From assembly GCA_964459445.1 (NCBI GenBank), contig CAYWMP010000071.1, forward strand, positions 1 to 26,606: a DNA stretch of 26,606 nucleotides, in the 5' to 3' direction. The stretch is from CAYWMP01 sp964459445 (GTDB taxonomy: Bacteria > Desulfobacterota > DSM-4660 > Desulfatiglandales > HGW-15). This document shows positions 1 through 9,412 of this stretch, piece by piece (position 1 is the stretch's first letter; each line of letters starts with the position of its first letter). The notes beneath the pieces are model-generated. The model was given only the letters and a program-made list of their open reading frames with translations, ran no database searches and had not been told where the DNA came from. Both the position numbers and the translations under genes were made by a program.

Positions 1-2
1 TG

Positions 3-290
3 GCCGTAATCATGTTGGGGTGCGCGACGGTGAACCCTGCAATCGCAGGCCGAATCGGCGACAGGCAGGTCAACCAACAGGAGAGGATTCTTCAAGGCAT
101 AAATAGCGGAGCACTTACAGGCGAGGAAGCAAGACGCCTGGAGAAAGAGCAGCGACTAATACAGGAAACCAAAAAAATGGCATTGATTGACGGTATTCTC
201 ACGGACAAGGAGCGGTTGCGAATAGAAGCATTGCAAGACCAGGCGAGCGAACGCATCTACCGGTTGAAGCATAATAAGTTCAGACGTTAG
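3..290 (+). CDS. Small putative lipoprotein, 5' end outside the window
   Basis: The frame is open from base 3 and reads AVIMLGCATV at its start. That looks like the end of a signal peptide running into a lipobox-like LGC, so the true start is probably upstream of the window; an ATG at base 12 would begin inside the signal. The mature part is charged and helical, with two similar segments: QERILQGINSGALTGEEARRLEKEQ, then a second ending in LTDKERLRIEALQDQASERIYRLKHN. This L-T-x-x-E-x-x-x-L spacing ending in IYRxKHN is familiar from small secreted or lipid-anchored proteins of proteobacteria with no known function (from memory, not searched). It ends with UAG and converges on the sigma-54 activator with a 10-base gap. 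Confidence 0.6.
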   Translation, partial: AVIMLGCATVNPAIAGRIGDRQVNQQERILQGINSGALTGEEARRLEKEQRLIQETKKMALIDGILTDKERLRIEALQDQASERIYRLKHNKFRR

Positions 291-300
291 ATGAAAAATC

Positions 301-1785
301 CTATAATTGCTGAAGGCCGTACTTCGCGATGAGTCGGGACAAATAGGTCCTTTGGATTCCCATGGTCGTTGCCGCCTTACTCCTATTGCCTCCGGTGTGA
401 TTCAGGTTGGCCGCAATAAATTCCTTCTTGAAATTGTCCACAGCCGCCCTCAGGGTTAATCCCACTTCGGCGCCCGGTTGGATCATTTTCACACCGGATA
501 TAGGCAAGTCCTCCGGCAGGATCTCTTGACCGTTACCCATGACAACGGCGCGCTCTACGGCATTCCTGAGTTCCCTGACGTTGCCCGGCCATTCGTACTC
601 GACTATCTTATTCATAGCCTTTTTTGATATCGTTAGCTCAGGCAGACCCTTCTCATGTTTGAACAAATCGAGGAAATGGTCAGCGAGCCTGGGGATATCT
701 CCCTTTCTTTCTCGCAGGGACGGCATATGGATTTGAACCACATTGAGACGAAAATAGAGATCTTCACGAAAGCTCCCATTGGCCACTACTTCTTTAATGT
801 CCCTGTTGGTTGCGGATATGATCCTTACGTCCACGGTAATGGGCGTGTTACCGCCGACCCGGTAAAACACGCCCTCCTGCAATACGCCAAGGAGTTTTGC
901 CTGCATCGTCGGATTCATTTCTCCTATCTCATCTAGAAACAGCGTGCCGCCATCGGCCAGCTCGAATTTCCCGATTTTCTTACTGAGCGCCCCTGTAAAG
1001 GCTCCTTTTTCATGGCCGAACAGTTCCGCTTCCAAGAGTGTTTCCGGGAGGGCTGCACAGTTTATAATGATCATGGGACCATTTTTCCTCGGACCTGCAT
1101 GGTGAATGAGGCGTGCAAGCAATTCCTTTCCTGTGCCGCTTTCCCCCAGAATCAGGGTGCTTGATTTTGAGTTCGCGACTTTGTAGGCATCGGAGATGAT
1201 GTTTTTCAGTTTCTCACTCTCACCGATCAACCGGTATTTGCTGCCGAGTTCTTCCCGGAGATTCTTATTTTCCTTTTTGACCTTGTCTATTTTCCTTGCG
1301 TTGCTGATGGCCATGGAGGCAAGATCAGCAAAGACCGTCAGCAGCTTCATGTCCTCTCTTCGGATTGGACTTCCATCCTCCTTGTCAATGATCTCTACAA
1401 CCCCAATGACATCGCCATTCAATTTCATCGGTACACAGGCTATGGAACGGGTCTCAAATCCGATTGATTCACTTATTTTTTTGTACCACCGCGCATCCTT
1501 TCTTACATCGGGTATGAGAAGGGGTTCTCCCTTTTCAGCAACATAACCTGCTATACCCTGTCCCAGATTAACCTCAAAATTTCTGACCTCTTCTTTCTTT
1601 TCGCCTGTCGCGACCTTGAAGGACAATTTTCTGGTCTTCTTATCCAATAGGAGAAGGGAACTGGCTTTGGCTTCCATCATTTTCGTGCCGGTATCGATGA
1701 TCAACTCTAAAAGCTGATCCAGGTCTAACACGGAAGAAATCCAGGTTGATATTTCCTTGAGATGATCAATAGGAGAATCCGGCAT
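301..1785 (-). CDS. Sigma-54-dependent transcriptional activator (GAF, AAA+, Fis HTH)
   Basis: A bacterial enhancer-binding protein that activates sigma-54 RNA polymerase. The N-terminal ~160 residues form a GAF sensor domain. The AAA+ domain has Walker A GESGTGKE, the sigma-54 contact loop GAFTGA and Walker B GGTLFLDEIGEM. The C-terminus is a Fis-type helix-turn-helix (AATTMGIQRTYLSRLIAKYG). All parts are intact, so it should be functional. I chose ATG at 1785 because GGGAGG lies six bases upstream; an ATG at 1815 gives ten more residues with a weaker AGGGG site. The stop is UAG. The GAF ligand is unknown. I saw no sigma-54 promoter beside it or near the methylamine genes, so its targets cannot be assigned from this window. 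Confidence 0.93.
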   Translation of the reverse strand: MPDSPIDHLKEISTWISSVLDLDQLLELIIDTGTKMMEAKASSLLLLDKKTRKLSFKVATGEKKEEVRNFEVNLGQGIAGYVAEKGEPLLIPDVRKDARWYKKISESIGFETRSIACVPMKLNGDVIGVVEIIDKEDGSPIRREDMKLLTVFADLASMAISNARKIDKVKKENKNLREELGSKYRLIGESEKLKNIISDAYKVANSKSSTLILGESGTGKELLARLIHHAGPRKNGPMIIINCAALPETLLEAELFGHEKGAFTGALSKKIGKFELADGGTLFLDEIGEMNPTMQAKLLGVLQEGVFYRVGGNTPITVDVRIISATNRDIKEVVANGSFREDLYFRLNVVQIHMPSLRERKGDIPRLADHFLDLFKHEKGLPELTISKKAMNKIVEYEWPGNVRELRNAVERAVVMGNGQEILPEDLPISGVKMIQPGAEVGLTLRAAVDNFKKEFIAANLNHTGGNRSKAATTMGIQRTYLSRLIAKYGLQQL

Positions 1786-2137
1786 GAGCGTCCTCCCGTT
1801 TGTCGACTTTTCCATAACAAAATGCCCCTATTCTTCGTAGTTCATTCGGTGTTTTACACGTAGGTGTATACTTTTCTTATCGGCAGTTTGCATGAATTTC
1901 ATTAGCAGAGTGTCAAGAAAAATCCATCTGGGGCATATTCGGATTTGACGGGTGGTGTGGGACGCCGCTGAAAAAAAGAGAAGGCGGGATTAAACTTTCA
2001 GGCAAGGCATAATTAATTCAGGAATATTAAATAGATAAGATTAATTGAGCATCACGAACACTTGAAAATTCGAATCTCTCATTACAATAAGTTGGTTGGT
2101 AGAATAACTTATATTTTTTTATACACTCGACATCATA
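1786..2137. other. Intergenic region upstream of the sigma-54 activator
   Basis: No gene is supported in this 352-base stretch between two - strand genes. It contains a small inverted repeat, TACAC-GTAG-GTGTA, at 1855-1868. On the - strand the overlapping TATACA (1870-1865) could be a -10 box for the activator gene, but no good -35 box sits at the right distance. The half nearest 2137 is AT-rich with no GC-rich hairpin plus T-run, so no intrinsic terminator for the cyclase gene upstream on the - strand is evident. Confidence 0.4.
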
Positions 2138-5100
2138 TTAATTCTCGGACGCTTCCTGGATATTCCTTGTCTTGGAAAGCCAATATCCCATATCCATCTC
2201 TTTAAACATACCCTCCGCCCTATTTAGATTCTCCTGGGCTTTCTCTTGACGGCCAATATTTTCCTGGAGTTCTCCCAGAAAGAGATATCCCTTTGCACAA
2301 TCCGGTCTGGTCTTCAGGGACTCCAAAACTTCCGCTCCTTGAACGAGGTATTTTTCTGCCTCATCGCTTATTCCCGAATCCCTTTTGCCGATGATTCTCC
2401 CAAGCCATATGGATGTTGTGCCCATGACGTGTTGTTCGGAATTCTCCCGGGAGATACGAAGGGCCTCCTCCATAATCCCCTTTGCCTCGTCGAGATCTCC
2501 TGATTCGTATTGGCATATGCCCAAAGCCTGATAGTGGTAGGACAAGAACCACTCAATGCCCCCGTCACGGAGGATCTGCAAGGCCTTCTTCACCGAATCG
2601 CAGCCTTTTTCCGGGTCGCCCAGCAGGGCTTGGGCTGTGCCAAGACCACTGAGAGACAGGGTCATGGGGTTAATGAAATTGGCCTCTTTGAAATACCGGA
2701 TTGCGGCCTCGAATTGCTCTTTGGCATATTCGCAATCACCCTTAGCCATCCCCAACATCCCCATATAGTTACTGCAAATGCCTAAGGTGACGGGTCTCCC
2801 TATCTCTTTTCCTTTCCTCAGACCCTCTTCACTTAGACGAATAGCTTCCGGAAACCGGCCCAACATCCCATGGCAGTAACCGCAAATAGCCTTCATCGTT
2901 GGATAAACATTGGCGGGGCCGCCAAAAGTATCTTCCTTTCTGTCAGCTTTTTCCAGAACCGCGACCACGGTAGAGGACACTTCGATGACCTTTTCATATC
3001 TTCCCAAGCTTATGTTCGTCAGGCAAATATCCGGCCCTGATTGGGCCATGGATTCAACGTCCTGCATGCGAGAGGCCTCTTCAAAGGCCCTGCCGGAATA
3101 TCGGTTGCCTTCAGTGATTCTGCCCCTGTTTGTATGATAAAGGCCGATATTGCTATAGAATCTAATGAGGCTCTTCTTATCGCCCAGTTCTTCCGCGAGC
3201 CGGGCCCCCTCTTCGAGAATGGCCGGACTATCCTTCGGAAACCCTAGCATGATCATGGGGATAATGATTGCATGGACCACGGCCACATGGTCTTTTTTGT
3301 CCTCTTCGGTTTCCGGAAGGCGCTTTAGGGCGCCTATCGCTTCTTTATAGTAATTGTAGGCCTCCCAGGCCGAATTGTTCCTCGTGGCCTTGTCGCCGGA
3401 CAGTTTCAAATAATGGTATGCCTTTTGCCTGTTGTTGCTCCTTGAGTATTGATAGGCCAGCATCTCGAGGTATTCCTCGATCTTTTCCCCATGGATTGCC
3501 TCAATAGCTTCGCCGATTCTTTCGTGCAATTCCTTTCTCTTTTGGAGCAACAGGCTCCCATAGGCCACCTCTTGTGTTACAGCGTGTTTGAAGATGTACT
3601 CAAGCTCCGGGAATATGTTCTTTTCATAGATAAACTCCAGGCCCTGGAGCTTTTGAAGGTAGGATTTCAATTCTTCACGCAGGCCGGTAATGACCTGCAA
3701 AATGCTGTAAGCAAAATCTCGTCCTATAACGGAGGCGACCTGCATGGTACGTTTGATGCTGTCTTCCAATCTGTCCATCCTTGACGCTATGATCCCCTGC
3801 ACGTTGTCCGGTACCTCGACTTTGGAGGCCTTGGCGCTCAAGACATACTTGCTGTCCCTTTTTTCAATAGAGCCGTTTTCCAAGAGAGCATAGGTGAGTT
3901 CTTCCATAAAAAGAGGATTTCCGGCCGATCGGCTGAGTATGAGTTCCCTGAGCTCCGGGACCATATCGCCGTCTTCCAGTATGGATTGCACCAGTTGGGC
4001 GCTCGTCCCTATGGACAGTTGATCCAGGCCGATCTTGCGGTAATAGGTTTTGCTCCCCCATGGATGGGTGTATTCGGGTCGGTGGAGGAGGAGCAGCAGA
4101 ATAGGTGTGTGGGTCAACCAATCAATAAAATAATCCAGGAACTCCTCGGAACTTTTGTCGATCCAGTGAATATCATCAACCGTAAGGATAAGGGGTTTAT
4201 TCTGACTCAATCGAATGAGCAGATTCCGGAGGGCCTCGAAGGTCTTTTCCCTCTTCTCTTTGGGCTCCAATCGGTTCCATTCCGGGTCCTCTACGGGAAT
4301 GGACAAAAGGTCCTGATAGGCCGGCTGGGACGACCCTAATTGACTATCAATGGAGAGGATCTTTTCCCGCATTTTCTCCTGGCAACTCTGCCCCTGCTCT
4401 CCTTCTTTGATATCAAATAGGAGCCTGAGCACATCCAGTAGGGGCAGGAAGGGCACCAAGGTGCCGGACTGAACGCATCTGCCTTCCAAATATTGGCAGT
4501 CATCGCCAAGTTTGTTGCGCAACTCAAATATGAGTCTGGATTTCCCCACCCCGGCCTCTCCCACGATACCCACGATCTGGCCGGACCCGCTTTGGACCTT
4601 TTCGAAGGCCTGCAACAGGGTTTCTACTTCAAGGTCTCGGCCAATGTATTTGGTAAGACCTTTGGTTGCTGAAGCGTCGAGGCGGGTCACCACATCACTG
4701 ACGCCTTTGAGTTCAAAAACCTCCTGAGGTTCTGCCTTTCCTTTTATAGGAACCTCACCGAGGGATTTTAGTTCAAAATAGGCTTTGGCCAACCTATAGG
4801 TTTTTGCAGAGATCATGATACTGCCGGGATCGGCCAGGCTCTCCATTCTTGCCGCCAAATTGGTCGTATCTCCAACGGCCGTATAATCCATCCTAAGATC
4901 ATCCCCTATGGCGCCCACGACAACGGGACCTGAGTTGAGTCCAATACGCATCTTGAAGTCAACACCAAAGGACCTATTGACTTTCTCTTCATACCTCCTC
5001 AATGCCCTCTGAATACCAAGGGAGGCGTGGCAGGCCCTTTGTGCATGATCTTCATGGGATAGAGGTGCGCCAAATAGGGCCATGACGCCATCGCCGGTGA

Positions 5101-5524
5101 ATTGGTTGATCGTTCCTTCATAATTGTGAATCTCCTCCATGAGAATCTTGAAACAGCCGTCCATAATCTCATGGACTTCCTCGGGGTCTAGTCTTTCGGA
5201 TAAAGACGTAAAGCTGGCCACATCCGCAAAGAGCACAGTAACCAATTTTCTTTCCCCCTCTACAGAACTGCGGGTCGTGAGGATCTTTTCGGCCATGAAC
5301 TTGGGCGTGTAGGAATGGGGCTTTTCATAGTCGATTTTTTGAGTCTCTTTGTTCTCTTTTGTCTCTTGGGGTTCTCCAAGCTTCTGCCCGCATTCACCAC
5401 AGAATTTCTTTCCCATTGGGATCTTGTTTCCACAGTTAGGACAGACGATTTCCATTTTCGCGCCGCATTCCTCGCAGAACTTGACATCTTCACGGTTCTC
5501 AGACTGGCATTCCGGGCACTTCAT
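2138..5524 (-). CDS. Zinc-ribbon class III nucleotidyl cyclase / AAA ATPase / TPR protein
   Basis: A 1128-residue multidomain signalling protein. Residues 3-45 carry two zinc ribbons (C3, C6, C17, C20, then C28, C31, C42, C45). A class III adenylate/guanylate cyclase domain follows, with metal-binding aspartates at D101 (FADVASFT) and D145 (FTGDGVMALFG) and the NLAARME motif of the active site. An ATPase domain has Walker A GEAGVGKS and Walker B LILTVDDIHWID. The last ~450 residues are helical repeats resembling TPRs. This architecture is a known family of large cyclase-ATPases; whether the product is cAMP or cGMP cannot be read off here. No membrane segment is seen, so it is probably cytoplasmic. 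GGGAG lies eight bases before the ATG. The cyclase metal residues and the P-loop look intact. Confidence 0.9.
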   Translation of the reverse strand: MKCPECQSENREDVKFCEECGAKMEIVCPNCGNKIPMGKKFCGECGQKLGEPQETKENKETQKIDYEKPHSYTPKFMAEKILTTRSSVEGERKLVTVLFADVASFTSLSERLDPEEVHEIMDGCFKILMEEIHNYEGTINQFTGDGVMALFGAPLSHEDHAQRACHASLGIQRALRRYEEKVNRSFGVDFKMRIGLNSGPVVVGAIGDDLRMDYTAVGDTTNLAARMESLADPGSIMISAKTYRLAKAYFELKSLGEVPIKGKAEPQEVFELKGVSDVVTRLDASATKGLTKYIGRDLEVETLLQAFEKVQSGSGQIVGIVGEAGVGKSRLIFELRNKLGDDCQYLEGRCVQSGTLVPFLPLLDVLRLLFDIKEGEQGQSCQEKMREKILSIDSQLGSSQPAYQDLLSIPVEDPEWNRLEPKEKREKTFEALRNLLIRLSQNKPLILTVDDIHWIDKSSEEFLDYFIDWLTHTPILLLLLHRPEYTHPWGSKTYYRKIGLDQLSIGTSAQLVQSILEDGDMVPELRELILSRSAGNPLFMEELTYALLENGSIEKRDSKYVLSAKASKVEVPDNVQGIIASRMDRLEDSIKRTMQVASVIGRDFAYSILQVITGLREELKSYLQKLQGLEFIYEKNIFPELEYIFKHAVTQEVAYGSLLLQKRKELHERIGEAIEAIHGEKIEEYLEMLAYQYSRSNNRQKAYHYLKLSGDKATRNNSAWEAYNYYKEAIGALKRLPETEEDKKDHVAVVHAIIIPMIMLGFPKDSPAILEEGARLAEELGDKKSLIRFYSNIGLYHTNRGRITEGNRYSGRAFEEASRMQDVESMAQSGPDICLTNISLGRYEKVIEVSSTVVAVLEKADRKEDTFGGPANVYPTMKAICGYCHGMLGRFPEAIRLSEEGLRKGKEIGRPVTLGICSNYMGMLGMAKGDCEYAKEQFEAAIRYFKEANFINPMTLSLSGLGTAQALLGDPEKGCDSVKKALQILRDGGIEWFLSYHYQALGICQYESGDLDEAKGIMEEALRISRENSEQHVMGTTSIWLGRIIGKRDSGISDEAEKYLVQGAEVLESLKTRPDCAKGYLFLGELQENIGRQEKAQENLNRAEGMFKEMDMGYWLSKTRNIQEASEN

Positions 5525-5578
5525 TTGTTTTCTCCCTTGAATATCGCTGAATCAATCCTCTTTTTCCCTGAGTTTCTT

Positions 5579-5811
5579 TGACAGGATAACAGGATTAACT
5601 CGATTATTTTTTTGTCCTGTTGATCACTTAGTTCAGATCCTCGACCTTACGCTAAATTTCGACCTTTCTCTCTCAAAGATTAAGAATCGGCCCACAGGTT
5701 TCCCCGTGGCAACAAGGCAATCAACACAAAATCGTGAGAACGAAATACAAGTGGAATTGTCCACCAGACATAAGGCGGATTAACATCAAGTCTATCCTGT
5801 TATCCCGTCAG
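5579..5811. repeat. Inverted pair of a 16-base repeat around an intergenic region
   Basis: TGACAGGATAACAGGA at 5579-5594 recurs inverted as TCCTGTTATCCCGTCA at 5796-5811, with one mismatch in 16. The ~200 bases between hold no supported gene apart from the last few codons of the flavin reductase gene. Tracts built from 'acaggat(t/a)aacaggat' are common dispersed intergenic sequence in some deltaproteobacterial genomes (from memory). The right copy lies inside the 3' end of the flavin reductase coding sequence. Confidence 0.5.
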
Positions 5812-6391
5812 AGATATTGCTCCTGAGTTCTTTCTTCAGCTCGTTGCCAATATTCCAGCATTTGGCTACTTCGCTCCCAATTGACCAATACTTGATGCTG
5901 CTCATATCGAACAATAATGGTTTTACTTTGGCGACATCCACTTTTCCATCAGAAAGCACAGACTCATCTGCATAGGTCTCGACAATCTCTCCTATGATGA
6001 GCTCATGGGTCTCGGTATCGTAGATATCGTAAAGCTTACACTCCATATTGACCGGGCACGCCTTGATCATGGGGGCCTTATCCAGTTGGCCGTAAAAAAC
6101 CTCGAAAAGTCCGGACTTGTCGGTCTTTTTGCCGGTCACGATGCCCACATAGTCTGTCTCTTTTACCAGATTCTCGGAGGGCAGATTGACGCTGAAGACC
6201 TTGTTCTCCCTGATACCCTGATTGGTGTAGTGGATTTTGCCCATACTGAGAGAAATGAGATAGGGCTTGGCATGGTTGACGATGCCGATGTGCGCGATGG
6301 TGATGAAATTGGTCTTTCCGTTTACGATCGCACCCACAATGGTGGTAGGTGTGGGATATAAAACATTGATACCGCCGAGCGCATTCTTCAT
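5792..6391 (-). CDS. Flavin reductase family protein (flavoredoxin-like)
   Basis: A 199-residue protein with the FMN-binding split-barrel fold of the flavin reductase/flavoredoxin family. The N-terminus (PTTIVGAIVNGKTNFITIAH) and the following strand (KPYLISLSMGKIHYTNQGI) are typical. Such proteins bind FMN and pass electrons or reduce flavin; the physiological partner is not shown. GGGAG precedes the ATG at a suitable distance. The gene ends in UAG. Its last residues (SNISDGITG) are encoded partly by one arm of the 16-base inverted repeat, so the C-terminus may have been altered when that repeat arrived. It is a single gene with no operon partner. Confidence 0.85.
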   Translation of the reverse strand: MKNALGGINVLYPTPTTIVGAIVNGKTNFITIAHIGIVNHAKPYLISLSMGKIHYTNQGIRENKVFSVNLPSENLVKETDYVGIVTGKKTDKSGLFEVFYGQLDKAPMIKACPVNMECKLYDIYDTETHELIIGEIVETYADESVLSDGKVDVAKVKPLLFDMSSIKYWSIGSEVAKCWNIGNELKKELRSNISDGITG

Positions 6392-6487
6392 AAAATAACT
6401 CCCTCTTTTTTAGAGAATTTATAATGAGTATAAATCCTGCCCGTCGAAAATCCGGTTACACGAGAACGGGTCAGGTTTTAAAGCGGA

Positions 6488-6685
6488 GGCATGGTTTCTT
6501 TTTTATGCCCTATCTCAAAAAAGAATTCCACTGAGCTTTTCCGTTCCCGGAGATGGGAGGGTTTACGCCCCAGAATCCCTTGCAGAATTCCTCTTGCCGA
6601 TGAAATGAAATCTTTTGTTAAACCCTTCCATCTGCGGGAACCGCCACTGGCGCCTATAGATAGGGCATAAAAAAGGAATCATGCC
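6488..6685. repeat. MITE-like palindromic element (~198 bp)
   Basis: The outer arms 6488-6515 and 6658-6685 are inverted copies matching at 26 of 28 bases. Inner arms 6541-6565 and 6619-6643 are inverted copies matching at 22 of 25. The whole element therefore folds into one long imperfect hairpin. AAGCG occurs just outside each end (6481-6485 and 6687-6691) and could be a target duplication. There is no transposase, so this is either a miniature inverted-repeat element mobilised in trans or a large intergenic palindrome. The rest of the 451-base gap (6392-6842) shows nothing else. Confidence 0.7.
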
Positions 6686-6842
6686 GAAGCGATGATTTTG
6701 GTAAAGCGAGCTTTTTCAACACAGCTTTTTGAACCGGTTTTACTAAGATGAATGAAATCAGTGACGACAAATGCTGAAAGTAGAATGAGCAAAGCTCATA
6801 AAATGATCTTAAGTATAATGAAGTACAGAATTTGAAATGCGC

Positions 6843-7823
6843 CTAATCCGGTAGTAAAAGAGTAGATCCCGTTGTTTTTCTCGCTTCGAGATCGCGGTGC
6901 GCCTGGGAAGCTTCAGACAAGGGATAGGTCTGCCGAACTTCGACTTTCACTGCACCCTTTTCAACCACATCAAAGAGGTCCTTTGCATGCTCAAGCAGGT
7001 CCTCTCGTTTTTCCGTATAGTTCATGAGACTGGGGCGGGTTAGAAACAACGAACCCTTCATAGCAAGAATACCCAGATCGAATGGCTCAATGGGACCTGA
7101 GCTTTGGCCGAAACTGACCATCATGCCCATAGGGCGAAGGCAATCAAGGGATTTCATGAAAGTCGCTTGTCCAACCCCGTCATAGACCACATCCACGCCC
7201 TGTTCTTGGGTTATCTCTCTGACCCTCGAAACGAAATCCTCCTCATCATAGAGTATCGGGTGGTCGCAGCCGTTGGAGCGGGCAATATCGGCCTTCTCCG
7301 ATGACCCCACCGTTCCGGTCACTCTGGCCCCAAGATGTCGGCCCCATTGGCAAAGAATCGACCCCACGCCACCTGCCGCCGCGTGGACCAGAATGGTGTC
7401 GCTTGCCTTCACGGGATAACAACCCCGAAGGAGATAGCGTGCGGTCATACCCTGAAGCATTATTGAAGCCCCCTCTTGTGTTGAAACGCCATTAGGCAAT
7501 TTCACGAGACGATGGGCCGGAATGCATCGGGCCTCGGAATAGGCGCCTGGAGGCAATCCTGCATAGGCCACACGATCGCCTACGGCCACTTCCATAACCC
7601 CCTCACCAATCGCCTCCACAATCCCTGCCCCTTCCATCCCGGGGATGGCCGGCAGAGGGGGTAGCGGGTAGAGTCCCGTGCGGTGATACACATCAATAAA
7701 ATTGAGTCCTATAGCCTCATGTCGGATAAGCGCCTCTCCCGGACCGGGCGTGCCCGGATAATAATCTTCCCAAAGTAGGACCTCGGGTCCCCCAGTTTCA
7801 TATATTCTTATGGCCTTTGGCAT
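6843..7823 (-). CDS. qor: NADPH:quinone oxidoreductase (zinc-independent MDR family)
   Basis: A 326-residue medium-chain dehydrogenase/reductase of the quinone oxidoreductase branch. It starts with the usual MPKAIRIYETGGPEVL, has the N-terminal GroES-like fold and a nucleotide-binding motif HAAAGGVGSILCQ. It lacks the cysteine-rich zinc lobe of alcohol dehydrogenases. Family members reduce quinones or enones with NADPH in the cytoplasm; the actual substrate is unknown. The ATG is preceded by AAAGGA nine bases upstream. The gene ends in UAG and stands alone, with the MITE-like element downstream and a divergent MFS gene upstream. Confidence 0.92.
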   Translation of the reverse strand: MPKAIRIYETGGPEVLLWEDYYPGTPGPGEALIRHEAIGLNFIDVYHRTGLYPLPPLPAIPGMEGAGIVEAIGEGVMEVAVGDRVAYAGLPPGAYSEARCIPAHRLVKLPNGVSTQEGASIMLQGMTARYLLRGCYPVKASDTILVHAAAGGVGSILCQWGRHLGARVTGTVGSSEKADIARSNGCDHPILYDEEDFVSRVREITQEQGVDVVYDGVGQATFMKSLDCLRPMGMMVSFGQSSGPIEPFDLGILAMKGSLFLTRPSLMNYTEKREDLLEHAKDLFDVVEKGAVKVEVRQTYPLSEASQAHRDLEARKTTGSTLLLPD

Positions 7824-8010
7824 GGAAGTATCCTTTCAGTTTATGATAGATAACATTGTTTTTTTGCAGTGTCGAAGTGAGCTATAGAATCATAGAATAG
7901 ACCAACACATTTGAGATTCATAGGACAAATCTAAGAATAGGTGGGGTATCTGTCAAATCAAGGATACTGAAGGCCACAACGCGCGATTAAGCCTTTTCTC
8001 CCTGTTGTCC

Positions 8011-8040
8011 TTGACACAAATGATGACTTCTCCCTATACT
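8011..8040 (+). promoter_or_regulatory. Sigma-70-type promoter for the MFS gene
   Basis: TTGACA at 8011-8016 and TATACT at 8035-8040 are 18 bases apart. They lie 34 bases before the MFS start, giving a short leader. The match to the consensus is strong; activity is inferred. Confidence 0.65.
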
Positions 8041-8073
8041 CCCTCCTTCAGCTCTAAACAACGATGAGAAGGA

Positions 8074-9282
8074 ATGCCATTGAATCCCAATGAACGAAAT
8101 ATCCTGACGATAACCTGTTTTGCCCATTTCGTGTCCCATTTCAATATGCTGGTTTTTCCGGCCATCGTCTTGCCGCTAACCGGCAGTCTGAATATGGAAT
8201 TGAGTGCCGTGTTGGCTTTGTCCTTTTGGATGTACTTCCTTTTTGGTGTCACGGCCCTCCCTTGGGGCCTTTTAAGCGATTGGCTCGGCGCCAAGCCGCT
8301 TCTTTTTGTTTTCTTTGTCGGTGCCGGGGTGTGCGGGCTCTTATCCGCCGGCGTTATAGACTCCCCAGAGCTGTTTTCCCTTTGCCTCGCAGGCATTGGA
8401 TTTTTCTCCGGCATCTATCATCCTGCAGGGCTTGGCTTGATTTCCCGGGAGATATCTCGAATGAGTATGGCCCTGGGCTACAACGGCATGGCCGGCAATG
8501 CGGGACTGGCCTTAGCGCCTCTCCTGACGGGGATCATCAATTACCAGTTCGGAATCCGAGCCGCATACCTTTGTCTGGGCACCCTCAATCTTTTTGGAGC
8601 CGCCCTCATGCTCCTATTGCCCACATTGGAGAACCCCCATAAACAGAAAACCGAATCCCAGAGCTCAAAAACTCTTATAATTGGCTTCGCCGTCATGTGC
8701 CTGTGCGTGATGTTGGGTGGTATCGCCTACAGAGGGGTTACGGTGATTCTGCCATCCTATTTTGAACTCAAAAACCAGGTTTTGTTCGAGACCTTGGTGC
8801 AATTGAAGTGGTTTATAGAATCCAAAAATGTAGCGGCGACCGCACTCACATCGCTCGTTTTCGGCCTGGGCATGTTTGGCCAATATATGGGAGGCCGCGC
8901 TGCCGAGCGGTTTGATCCCCGTCGGGGATATCTGGTGTTTCATTCTTTGGCTTTGCCCATGGCCCTGGCGATGGCCTTTTTAACGGACCTTCCTTTGATC
9001 CTGGTCACCATGCTCTTTTTCCTGTTTTTCCTTGGCATGCAACCGATTGAAAACACGATCATCGCAAAATTGACACCGGACAGACTCAGACACAGCGCTT
9101 ATGGAACGAAATTCATTCTCACTTTCGGCGTTGGGGCCCTGGGCGTTCATATGGTGGGCTGGATAAAACTCCATTTTTCATTATCAGCCGTATTTGTCAC
9201 CGTAGCCGGTCTATCCTTCTTACTTGTGCTATCCATTATTTTACTCAAAAGTGTCACCCGCGACCTTCAGTTCAAAGGTTAA
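8074..9282 (+). CDS. Major facilitator superfamily transporter
   Basis: A 402-residue, very hydrophobic protein with about 12 predicted membrane segments. The loop between TM2 and TM3 has LPWGLLSDWLGAKPL, matching the MFS signature G-x-x-x-D-x-x-G. The overall character resembles fosmidomycin-resistance-like or sugar/drug MFS carriers, but the substrate cannot be read from the sequence. AGAAGGA abuts the ATG at 8074, unusually close; a TTG at 8080 would be better spaced, so the start may be two codons later. It has its own promoter and is convergent with the iron-sulfur protein gene (130 bases between stops, no clear terminator). Confidence 0.88.
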   Translation: MPLNPNERNILTITCFAHFVSHFNMLVFPAIVLPLTGSLNMELSAVLALSFWMYFLFGVTALPWGLLSDWLGAKPLLFVFFVGAGVCGLLSAGVIDSPELFSLCLAGIGFFSGIYHPAGLGLISREISRMSMALGYNGMAGNAGLALAPLLTGIINYQFGIRAAYLCLGTLNLFGAALMLLLPTLENPHKQKTESQSSKTLIIGFAVMCLCVMLGGIAYRGVTVILPSYFELKNQVLFETLVQLKWFIESKNVAATALTSLVFGLGMFGQYMGGRAAERFDPRRGYLVFHSLALPMALAMAFLTDLPLILVTMLFFLFFLGMQPIENTIIAKLTPDRLRHSAYGTKFILTFGVGALGVHMVGWIKLHFSLSAVFVTVAGLSFLLVLSIILLKSVTRDLQFKG

Positions 9283-9412
9283 CCTGGAACGCCAATCCGA
9301 AGAGATGAAACAATACTACCTTCAAAGATGAGGCATGAGTTTAGGGGCACTTGCGATAGAATCAAAATAACCTGATAAAATTTTAGAGTTGGCAAGAAGG
9401 CTTTGATTGCCA

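Noticed and set aside
301..1785. Sigma-54 activator as regulator of the methylamine genes
   Set aside because: It lies about 10 kb away among unrelated genes, and I found no -24/-12 promoter (TGGC-N8-TTGC type) upstream of pylT, mttB or mtbB.
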